Shown here piece after piece: positions 1 through 10,445 of a DNA stretch of 64,000 nt (position 1 is its first letter; each line of letters begins with the position of its first letter). Location of the stretch: the NCBI GenBank assembly GCA_935421135.1, contig OW285194.1:2378501-2442500 (forward strand), written 5' to 3'. The notes under the pieces were generated by a model. The model had not been told where the DNA came from and searched no databases. It saw only the letters and a program-made list of their open reading frames with translations. A program made the position numbers and the translations under genes. This DNA comes from Bugulina stolonifera. Its lineage: Eukaryota; Bryozoa; Gymnolaemata; Cheilostomatida; Bugulidae.

Positions 1-3000
1 ATAAACTTCGGGTTTCACTAAAAGTAACAAGTGAACAACGGAACAGTGAAATGTTAGTGTTTTTAGACATAATTACATTGTTCTAGCCAAAACCTCCACT
101 GTCTAATGGAACAAATACACAGCTAACATTGTCACAAAAGTGAACTTGTTGACTTGTATGGTTCCTCCTGCAATATATCGCAATTAATTTTTAAGAAGGA
201 AACTTGTGTGTCAATAAAACATACCAAAAATTTGGAACAATACAAAAAACAAGTAAAATATGCCAACTCAGCCTGTAAAAGTTTGTGTTTGACAGCATGT
301 GTAAAACGCTCGATCTATGTTGTCTGGGGTGAAATATACTAAAACTTGCTTAATTCCAACTCCAAAGGACTACCATAATTGGTGTGAATTAGGCCCTTGT
401 TGAATTGTAAGATCACTTCATTTAACTTGTGTCATTATATAGTGCTCAGCAGAGACTAAGGCTCATAGTTAGAACTAACCAAGCTTTTGAATTATTCAGG
501 GCCAAATTAAGCGGATTTCACCGTACACAAATGTTTTCAATCATGATATTTTCCTATGGTGAAAATGTTACCCGATTACCTAGCTCTGTGAATGTCTGTA
601 GAATATCCACATGTACTATAGACAATTTCAGTAATTACTATGCTCAAGATACTACCTTCTTTTGTTCTTTTTGATAGAGCCTCGATTGGCTCTCCCTGTT
701 TCATGTTTCTCTTGACTCCTAAAATATTTTATCAACCCTACATTAAACTTAAATATACTGTACACAATATTACGAGATGCACATCATAGTGTATTTGTAA
801 TAATTTACACAGCCATGCATTTCTAGCTAGCTAGGTAGCTGTTGGCAAATCATGTCTTAACGAGTTCGCAACTTTGCACAAAAAATTTCGAACAGAAATG
901 GACACCGGTAGATTACAATAATATTTGATGCTACCAGTTCAGAATCATGTTGAGCAAATCTTACCTCTATGTGATGCCTTATATGTTTCTCTGGCAATGT
1001 CAGTTTCTGAACCACAGCTCTCATTTTCATTGGCAAGATCTTTGATTTCACCAGGCAATTGTTCACCAACTAGAATGTCATACACCATTTATACTTAATT
1101 CACAAACATTGTAAGTAAATTTGTTAAGCTGCACTCCGTTGAGCTGCACAGCATGTCATCATGTTTAGACATTAAATACATTGTTCATCCTACAGTGGGA
1201 TGATATAACTTATAGGTTAGACCATATTGTTAAATTTTCGTTGCGAACAATATGAGTGTTAGTTACATGTACAGTAAATGAGACGTACAGTGTAGTATAT
1301 TCCGAAACCCAGTCTCAAAAACAAATTCACTTTAGCTTACCCTTATACAGGTATATTTTCCGACTCTAAAGGCTGCTTTAGACATTCACAGGAAGTACTT
1401 CAAGACCTTTATCGCCCATTCACTTCTATTTAGTCGTCAGGCTCATCGTTCTCGAACTCATCAGCTAAAAATCATTGACAGCTATACTGTTCTATTGCAT
1501 GTATAGCATTTATTGACAGTCTTGTCAGAACCCAGTTTCCTTCACTCATATAAGCTTTGCCTTTTATCAAAGTTCTGAATGTGCGGCGGGAAGAGGAGGA
1601 AGATTTTCGGAGAGTCAATAATATAAGTGTTGAAGGCAAGATAACTAGAGGTAGACTGAAACATAGGTGGATACTCTCAGAGCAGAGTGAGATGGAGGTC
1701 GCTGATAGAGTTAGCTACGATGCAGAACCCTGTTACATGCAAGGTTTAAAATAGCCACGATGAGAAATGCTGAGAATTGCTGAATGTGTGACAAGCAACA
1801 AAATATTAGTGTTAGACAAATCAGCTATAATGCAATACTTGAGTTGCACATACATGTATAATGAACAACATAATATAAGACAGGGAGCAATTGTAACTTT
1901 TCTACTACTTGCACAATAGAAAATAAACTTTAGAAAACTGTAAATACAGATAAAAAAATACTCACAATCTAGTTCTTCTGCAATGTCAATTTCTTCCAAA
2001 CTCTTGCCATGATATTTGAAGCGATTTTCTGATACTGCAGCGACGAGCAGCTTAGACACCTTTGCCAACTGGAAATGTGTATCTGATTGTCTGTAAATCT
2101 TCCTAGAGGCAGAAATGTCATGGCCCATGAAATCGGCTACAATCTCTAGTTCAAGGCTGCCAACTTTCAAATTGACATTGAACTTTACGAACAGAAAATG
2201 GTGAACCATAATATTATGGTACAATACCGCAGTAGCACAAATTCTATTTGCTTATAATAAATACTATATCAATCATCAAAATATTTAAAGGGATGCTGCT
2301 AAAGCTGAAGGTCTCTGCAATGACAGAGGATAGAAATAGTGCAGCTCAATGGCAGTGTGGCAATGATGACCATAGAACATTACCCCCATGTGAATAAAGA
2401 ATGCACATTTATGACAAGCAACTCATGTCACCTATCAAAGTGTTTTTTTTTCAAAGTGGCTGAGCTGGTTAAGTGGTCGGGTGTCCTGTCTAGAGCACAA
2501 GGTAACTGGGTGATGTAGATGCCCCAGGTTCAAACCTGGTCGGGCATGTAGTTTTATAAATGTGAAATCAAGTTCCTAGAACCCGCGTAAACAAATTGAA
2601 AAATCCTTGTGTAAGCTCTAACATAAGACATAAAACACATCGAAAGACGATTTTTTGTTAGAATAGTTACCAGCAAAATACTGATGGCCAGTCTCATTCT
2701 CATCCTTCAGGACATCATTCTCCAGCTCACTACAGTTGTCACCTGTAAAATTTAAATGGCATAAAGTTGATTTTGAAACCGGTGTTTGTAGAGAGAATAT
2801 GAAGAATGGACATGGTCATGGATATATCTATACGCTGCTTATCCCAAAGAGTTGTGTTTGCCTCTCTCTTGTTTTAACTAAATGAGGACCTGGTCACGGA
2901 TATAATACTATATTTTCATTTGAATATTAAAATTAGAAATACTTTTAACCGATACCGGTCAAATGAGGACATATTACAGTGAGAAATGGTCAGTTTAGCC

Positions 3001-4866
3001 ATGTACCAAATGAGGACCTGTACGTGAGTGTCACAATTAGTTAGTTGCTAAAGGAAGGATTGTTTGCTTCTCTCTCATCATTGTCAAATGAGGACAAGGT
3101 GCAAGAGATGTTATGTCCAGTTATGTACCAAATTAGGACATAGTGAGTGTGAGCAATGGTAAGCTTGTCAATATACCAAATGAGGACATAGTGCAGTGAG
3201 CAATGCTAGGTGCCAAATGGGGACACAGTGCAGTTAGTAGGACCTGTTCATCGATGTAACAATCAAAAGGAGTTGTGTTTGCCACTCTCTCATTTTCACC
3301 AAATGAGGACATAAGCAAACTGTATAGCCTATGAGTGTGAATATAGAAGTTTAGCTAATACCAAACATGTACCAGTTTGATTAGAGTAGTGTTTTTCACG
3401 CTTGCTAATTGAGAACATGATATCCAATGTCACAACTCATAAGTGTGAGGGCTACGACAGTCCCGTACCAAACCAGCACATGTTTTTCTCTCTCTTTTTT
3501 GTTAAACGAGGGCATAATAACAAGCAATGCACCTCATGAGTATGAATCATGGCAAATCCAGCTATATTTTAACCGCTTTTGTTAATACTCATAAGAGAAC
3601 TAAATTCTGCTAATAACTTTACCTGCTAGAAGGTAATGGTTGGTGACATCATCATCGTTTTCCCAATTGTCCTTTTTCATGTCACTGTTTTTCTTATCTG
3701 TAAAACACAACAAATGGTGCAAACATGATTATGGCAGAGGTGCAATGAGCACTCTGGAATAGCGAGTGAGTACAAACGGGAGGTAAATGTACCATGGACC
3801 AACTGAGGACACGTTCATAGATGTAACAGTCAGTTTGTTGCCGAATGGAGTAGTGTTTGCCCCTCTCTCATTTTCACCAAATGAGGACCTGGCTATAGAC
3901 ATGATATCTGGTTGTTAAAGAGAGTGCTGTACACTTCTTTTCCCTGTCAAATAAGGACATAGTGAGTGCGAGTGATGGCAGGTTCACCCATATACCAAAT
4001 GAGGACCTGTTTGTAGGTGTCACAATCAGTTTGTTGTCAAAGTAAGTGTTGTTTCCTTCTCTCTTGTCTTGTCAAATGAGGACATGGCAACAAGCTGTAT
4101 AGCCAATAAGTGTGAGTAATGGTAAGTTTTGCTATGTACCAAATGAGGACGCAGTGTAGTGAGTAATGGTAAGTTTGACTACATCATGCCAAATGTGGTC
4201 CTGGCTATAGACATGATATCTGGTGGTTAAAGAGAATGGTATACATTTCTTTTCCCTGTCAAATAAGGACATAGTGAGTGCGAATGATTGCCGGTTTAGT
4301 CATATACCAAATGAGGACCTGTTTGTAAGTGTAACAATCAGTTTGTTGTCAAAGGAAGTATTGTTTGCTTCTGTTCTGTCAAACGAGGACATGGTAAAAA
4401 ACTGTATAGCTTGTGAGCGTGAGTAATGGCAAGTTTGGCTATGTACCAAATGAGGACATGCAGTGAGTAACAGTAAGTTTAGCTATTTACCAATTGAGGA
4501 CCCGGCTATAAACATGGCCTTTGGCTGACAAAGAGAGCGGTGTATGTTTCTTTTCTCTGTCAAACAAGGACATAGTGAGTGTGAGTGATGGCGGCTTTAG
4601 ACATATACCAAATGAGGACCTGTCCGTGGGTATAACAATCAGTTTGTTGCTAAAGGAAGTATTGTTTGTTTCTCTCTCGTCTTGTCAAATGAGGACATGG
4701 TCTACGTATGTGCCAAGTTAGAGACTGCATAAATGGCTACACCATATTAGTTTAATTCTCAAATAGAGTAATTTAATTTTGTTTCATTCCCGGTAATTGA
4801 GGAAATGGGTTTATTACCTTTAACAACTTGACAGAAACTTTCTCCAGATCGGCCTGAGTCTGTCAC
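1..4866 (-). CDS. Tyrosine-recombinase-like C-terminal gene, copy 1 (multi-exon, runs off left edge)
   Basis: Exons in transcription order are e2 4818-4866, e3 3623-3697, e4 2671-2742, e5 1966-2163, then either e6 1430-1464 with a stop, or e7 965-1069, e8 656-718 and e9 from 17 leftward past the window edge. Every exon is bounded by AG and GT, and phases match at each join (phase 1 throughout after e2). In the short form the first in-frame ATG is in e3 (3678-3680), giving about 120 residues. The e5 protein contains ADFMGHDISASRKIYRQ: a Gly-His followed about nine residues later by Tyr, the layout of the third conserved His and nucleophilic Tyr of tyrosine recombinases. It is followed by LAKVSKLL and a GKSLEEIDI segment. 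e6 ends in DEFENDEPDD. No Arg or HxxR box was found upstream, so a catalytic enzyme is not shown. A non-coding first exon may end at 5539 (AAAAG/GTAAGT). The family assignment comes from motif memory, not from a search. Confidence 0.6.
2455..2546 (+). other. tRNA-like sequence with A and B boxes, copy 1
   Basis: GTGGCTGAGCTGGTTAAG fits a pol III A box and CAGGTTCAAACCTG, about 55 bases on, fits a B box with a T-stem-like hairpin. I cannot pair a 7-bp acceptor stem or a clean anticodon arm, so this is more likely a tRNA-derived SINE head or tRNA pseudogene than a working tRNA. It lies in the intron between e4 and e5 of the minus-strand gene, on the opposite strand. Confidence 0.5.
2880..4720. 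repeat. AAATGAGGAC minisatellite, copy 1
   Basis: About twenty occurrences of (T/C)CAAATGAGGAC(A/C)T and one-base variants (AAATAAGGAC, AAATGGGGAC, AAACGAGGAC) are spaced roughly 35 to 115 bases apart. In the right half they form a higher-order repeat of about 300 bases: GGCTATAGACATGATATCT recurs near 3893 and 4200 and, degenerate, near 4502. It lies in the introns around e3 and e4. Short plus-strand reading frames through it (4223-4426, 4521-4721) repeat a PNEDL peptide. They carry no gene signals and look like by-products of the repeat. Confidence 0.85.
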
Positions 4867-7272
4867 CTATAGAATAAGAAAATGGTTTTCTCAGGACAAA
4901 TCGATTAGTTTTACAAACATTTAGATCAAAGCCACTTCAACTACATAATTAGGCTGTCCCCTTAACAGCAATCATCAATTTTATGTAGGCTAACTTTCGA
5001 ATTAGCAGTTTATTTTAAATTACAAAGTCTTTGGTTGCAGCAAGGCAAAACTCTAGGTTTAATACAATGAAGTGTCGCGCAAAATTTAGATATACAGGAG
5101 AGAATTCGAGCTGAAAGTACAATTGACATTACAAGAACTAATAACTATTCTTCCTGGCTAGATTGGGGCTGATTTGACTATAGCTAATGTTACAATGGGA
5201 GAAAAAGTAAAGGCTCTAGACTAAAATATTTGCTAATATCATAATCAGCCATTGGTACTTTCGATCAACAATTAATGTTTAGAGAACCTCTTCACATAAA
5301 CATGTTTGTCTTAGCACATACATTTGCATGATAGAATAACCTCAACTAAACAGCTACATGCAGTAATAAAAGGGCAATGAATCTAACAATAAATTAAAAT
5401 GTCCAATCTATGTATTCATGTCACTTCAGAAAATAAATTGTCAATTTTTTAGCGTAATATATAAAAAACACCTAATCAAGGTTAAATTCCTGCACTAATT
5501 ACAGTCTGGAAAACATATAAAATGGCGCATTCACTTACCTTTTAATGTCTAACTTTTTGCGGCTATTCAGTCAAACTCTCTCTCAATATTGGCTGGCACA
5601 GATGCTAGACTAGTGGTGAAGCAAGGAAAAATGAATGAGCCTGGTTTGAGCCTTTCCTTTTAGACCATATAGGTGTTATGGAGTTGAAAGAGCAACATCT
5701 GTGACAACACTTTGCTCAAAGAAAGTTAGAAATAGGATAGTACTAATGTTTACTGTAGGGATGAGCACTTGCCACTTGGTTCATGTCTCCATGGACAAAA
5801 AAGGGTAGTTGGACTGAGTAGAATGGAAATATGGAAATTAAGCCAATCAGTATTACTGGTACTCAGTTCTCTGTACTTTGAATTATGTACTGTGTATTCT
5901 GTACTATAAATTCTGTACTGTGTATTCTGCTATTGTTATCACTGAATTATTATCAGTAATTGCTGCTGAAACCTACTAATTATGAGAATACGACAATGGC
6001 CAGCACAACCTACCCCCATTCATTGATACCTTGTCTAACAGTGACAAAGAAACCAAGGTCGAATCAACCTACATGTATAATGATGGAAATATTTAAATTT
6101 GACTTAACTAGATGGTTGGTGGAGATGCAAAGAAACTTTTCATGTGACACAAATTATATTTTATGTACATTTCACACTGTCTGCATAATACGGGTAATCT
6201 CAAGTGAAAATTATAATGTGAAGATAGTGCACACACTTCTCATGGAGAGTCCTGGTGATGAGTAACATTAAACCTTTAAATTTCAATTTTATTAGCTCTT
6301 ACAAAATTTAGTTAATGCATGTAAGAAGTGTATTTAAGCTCTTCAAATTCATTCTTTTTAAAATGTTATCCCATTAATGTAAACTGATGCCAGATATCTG
6401 TTAATCAACCAACATATAAATATCTTTTGAAATCTACCTTTTAAAATACCTTTCCATGCATCTACAAATTATATAGATTTGCACTCTAAAAAGTAGTTTT
6501 GCTCTAGGTTCTACGCTCAGATCTTCCTAATTCCTGCCTTTCCTTCTTAGCAACTATGGGGTAATGGGGTAAACTTAAAATTTTATCTCTGGTTATAAAA
6601 CTAAATCTTGATACCAAGCATTTTACTGGTTTAAATGTACACCTTGAAGTTAGGTCATTACTTAGTCATGTGTTGTTGCTAGTGATGGTTTATTGCAGAA
6701 CAGATGTCAAACAGCTGACTTCAGCAGTAAGACAGTGTTTTTCTGTTTGTGTCTCATATTGCCAATTTCCATAATTCAAACACAGTTCATAATAACTGTG
6801 ACCCATCCTAGAGATGTCTACGAAACTAGCAAAAATCTATAATTCAGATAAGAGTTTGTCTTGAGAAAGTAGCCTATTCTGAATGATTTGCTATTTATTC
6901 ATGTTTAAACATTTTATATTGTTTTTAAATTATGTTCCAAGAGCAAAATAATTACGATTTAGGCTCTATATAGTTCATGGGGATTTTAAATGTTGATTAC
7001 CTGTTTAATTGCCTACAAGTATTCCTCTGTTACTTAAACATGTAATTAGTTACATTGGGTTTAGATCAATTAGGCCCAATGTTTCCTAAAGTTGGTGCCC
7101 AAAATGTAACAATATTAACATGAAAATTCGGCCTGGTCGGTACATGTACTTGTACATCATCATTTTCACCGCTACAGCTGAACTAGGAACAAAAGCGGTG
7201 CAGAAATAAATCAGATAGAATCTAAAAAACCATAGATCTGAAATCTGCCTTAGACTTATGCATCAACATTAT

Positions 7273-8270
7273 GCATGCAGTCAGGAGCTGCTGCATACCA
7301 TAATGAGTGCAGCCAAAGTAAGCCACTCAGTACTCCACAACCTTCATTCAGTTGGTACCCAGTTTTATTTAGTTTGTACTCAGTGATTACTCAGTACTCA
7401 GTCATTGTGATACTAGGTTCTAACCAACTTGCCAATTACATTAGCCTTTTAATTATATATTATAGTTACCAGCCTCTGTTGGTATGCACTGCCTCAAGTT
7501 GACAAGGCAATTTACACTAGCTAAATTTGACAAGGCAATGCAGGTCCAATGTAAATCGTTGACATAAAGCTAAAGAACTCTCAAAATGCATTATTTTTGC
7601 TATCCTGTAAGTACATGTAGATACTTGTGCATCCAGTTAGATGTTTATCAAACCAACTAATAATTTTAGAAATCTGGAGCTTTCCAATGCAACCTCAACC
7701 TGTGTTATAAAGTTCAACCATTGTGATTAGGTGTCACAGTTGCCAATAATCCAGATTTACATGTACATGTACATGGGATACTCCAGATTTTGAAGCCTTG
7801 CTGTCACTTGGAAAAAACTTAGTGAACCAATAAAATATAGCTTCAATGGGCAAAGCGATGGTGCTTTATAACATCAATGGCATTTATGTGGCACATGAAA
7901 ACCTCAACCATCATGCTACAAATTATTAGGCAGAATGTGAAAAGTTAGTGGAAATTACATCTGTAGTTATAACATTATTATTTTGTTAAGCAACAATATT
8001 CCCTTCAAGTGCATTAAACACACTGTCAGAAGTACAAAATTGTAATAACAATCATGAACAAACAGCTTAATATTTTCATGGAAACCAACACATACAACAT
8101 GATGCATGTAGTCAGGAGTTGTTGCACACCATAATGAGTGCAGCCAAATTAAGCCATTCAGTACTCAACAACCCTTACTCAATTTCTACTCAGTTATTAC
8201 GATCCGTTTGTACTCCGCCCGTACTCAGTCATTGTGACACTAGGTTTTAACCAACTTACCACTTACATTA
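7273..8270. repeat. Pair of about 170-bp direct repeats 831 bp apart, copy 1
   Basis: GCATGCAGTCAGGAGCTGCT at 7273 and GCATGTAGTCAGGAGTTGTT at 8104 begin two imperfect copies that run through ATAATGAGTGCAGCCAAA and TCATTGTGA(T/C)ACTAGGTT to about 7440 and 8270. Copy 3 has one hybrid copy and lacks everything between. Confidence 0.85.
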
Positions 8271-9681
8271 ACAGAATTATTGTTATTAAGGGAGATAATT
8301 CTAGGGCATTGAGGTAAAAAATAAGAATAGCATGAAGATATATTAGTGTTTGGTGCTTCAAGTTCTTAGCTAGCACCAAAATAACTAAACTAGTTGCATT
8401 TCTTGCAGTACACCATATTCTCATAATGAAGTACATGTAGGTAAAGGAGATAATTGCATAGTGTTGATTGTGCTGTCACAACTACATGAAAATAGACTAA
8501 TAATAAAAGCAGAGGTTGGGTATCGCTGGACAAATACATCAGAAAGCATCTGATAGAGTATTAACATATTATACTTATCTCAATTGTGCGTACAACTATT
8601 TTCTTGAATAACTATACCACCTATTACTGCCCATACACTCCCAGAAAAGCAAATGAGGACATTATGTTGGAGAGAGGACAAATCCAATAATTACTTTGAG
8701 GCAGAACTCTATGTACAAGAACTCACACCATGTAAATGAGGACATTGTTAGAAAGGTCAGACAACTTCAAAGACAATTTTATATGAGGAATCCCACCAAC
8801 TAAATGGGGACACATGAATACAAATTCTGAAAATGCGCATACTCACTCTGTGCCATAAATGATGTCAAGTGGGGACTGGCTTGGAATCTAATGAAACCAA
8901 GACCGTCCCGCATAAATTTTCTTGCTGATCAAGGAAATTAGGCTACGACAACTGAGGACGTCCTCATTTGACGGCATGTCCCCATTTGCAGGCGAGAGTA
9001 CTCGCCAAAGACTGCATTTGACACCTGCATTGTGACACACACCTACACACACACACCCACACACACCTATACTAGCATACGCTGGCAAATGCAGTCCCAC
9101 TTTTCCTGCAGGCAAATGCAGTCCTACTGTAGCTCCAATACTAATGCACCTAGGAGTTACTGTAATACATCAATAAAAAGCTAATCAAAATATAAGGTTG
9201 GTGGGCTGGGTTCCAAACCTCTATGGGCCTTTATAGTCTAAGCTGGTTTTTCTACTGGGAAATGAGGACGTGTGAGCAAAGCGTGAGTGAAGAGTGAGTT
9301 CTTCGTCAAATGGGGACATTCAACAGGAGACGACAATTTCTTAAAATGGTCAATTCTCCATAAACTGCCTTGAACCATCACAAGTATATAGTAGCAAATT
9401 ATCTTTAATAAGTAGTGAGCAGATATGAATAAGTATGAGATCAGCAACTTATCTATTGCCTCTTATGCACATGCAGCACAATCATGAGGTGTTGAATAAC
9501 TTTGCCATGTACTTTTGCATCTATTTACTAGAACAAATAATAATATGCCAAATATTGCTTCTGATTCTTGGCGCAGGCAGCAGCACACTTTGTCACTCTA
9601 AATGAAACACATGCAGTTTTAGCCTTCATTCGCACTTACTTTTGAGTATTTTTATATAACCCATCTATTGGGCATTGATTA

Positions 9682-9959
9682 GACGATTGATTTGATATTT
9701 AGTTGCACCATTTATTCGAGTAAACCTAATAGACATAAAAGGCGAAACACATTGAAATTAGAAGTTCTCTATCACTGATATAATATTTCAAATCCTCCCC
9801 GAGAGCTTCTTCAATTACCAGACGATTGATTTGATATTTAGTTGCACCATTTATTCGAGTAAACCTAATAGACATAAAAGGCGAAACACATTGAAATTAG
9901 AAGTTCTCTATCACTGATATAATATTTCAAATCCTCCCCGAGAGCTTCTTCAATTACCA
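9682..9959. repeat. 139-bp perfect tandem duplication, only in copy 1
   Basis: GACGATTGATTTGATATTTA starts at 9682 and again at 9821, and the two 139-base units read the same. Copy 2 has a single unit at the matching place (about 20164). Confidence 0.92.
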
Positions 9960-10445
9960 GACTTTTCTATAAAAGAGAAGAAAACAAAATGATGTAATTT
10001 CCTCATGGCTCATGTGAAATTGTCTATTATTGGTAAAATGGCCTGTCAAAAAAGAATCAACTTTGCATGTGTTTTAAGAGCATCAAAGGCTTACCACACA
10101 ATTTGAAAAAACTTATGATTTGTGTACCAAGCATTGCAATAATAAACAGTGCTAGTTTGCTTCCACAGAGCTTAATACATCTATAGCAACTTATTCTGCG
10201 AGTTTGGAGGCCAGTTGTCTTGCACACCAAAAGCAACTTTTTCTACTAAAGATATTACACTGGCGGAAGCAAATTCTCTAACTATGCTGTATTTTAGACT
10301 ACTTGCTTTTTTTCTGCAGGCAATTTCCTACTTAATTTTCTGCCTTTCTTTTTTGCATCCACGAGCTAACTTAAACACTTCAATGCTCCTGCATGTTTGG
10401 GATAGCGCTCCAAGACTCCCTGAAGCAATCACAAACAGCCGTCAC

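Larger units (their letters stand above)
5650..10200. other. Gene-poor half of the unit, copy 1
   Basis: No convincing exon chain was found here. It contains short tracts rich in TACTCAGT and TGTACT near 5870-5930 and 7310-7400, the direct-repeat pair at 7273 and 8104, isolated AAATGAGGAC motifs (8650-8830, 9260-9310), and a short AC-rich tract at 9040-9068. A possible minus-strand exon at about 8837-8890 (AG before ATTCCAAGCC, donor AGA/GTGAGT) contains an ATG near its 3' end. It may be a first exon, but this is weak. Confidence 0.4.

Noticed and set aside
1557..1754. Plus-strand open frame of 65 codons repeated in all three units
   Set aside because: It overlaps the intron between e5 and e6 of the minus-strand gene. 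Differences between copies change residues freely (Arg/Gln, Tyr/Phe, Ser/Pro), and it has no splice or start context.
2455..2546. Functional tRNA gene
   Set aside because: A and B boxes are present but the acceptor stem and anticodon arm do not form, so it is reported only as tRNA-like.
2880..4720. CRISPR-like array
   Set aside because: The repeated unit is only about ten bases, degenerate and irregularly spaced, with no cas genes and clear spliced eukaryotic gene context.
4223..4721. Two similar plus-strand peptides with PNEDL repeats
   Set aside because: By-products of the AAATGAGGAC minisatellite reading in one frame; no gene structure around them.
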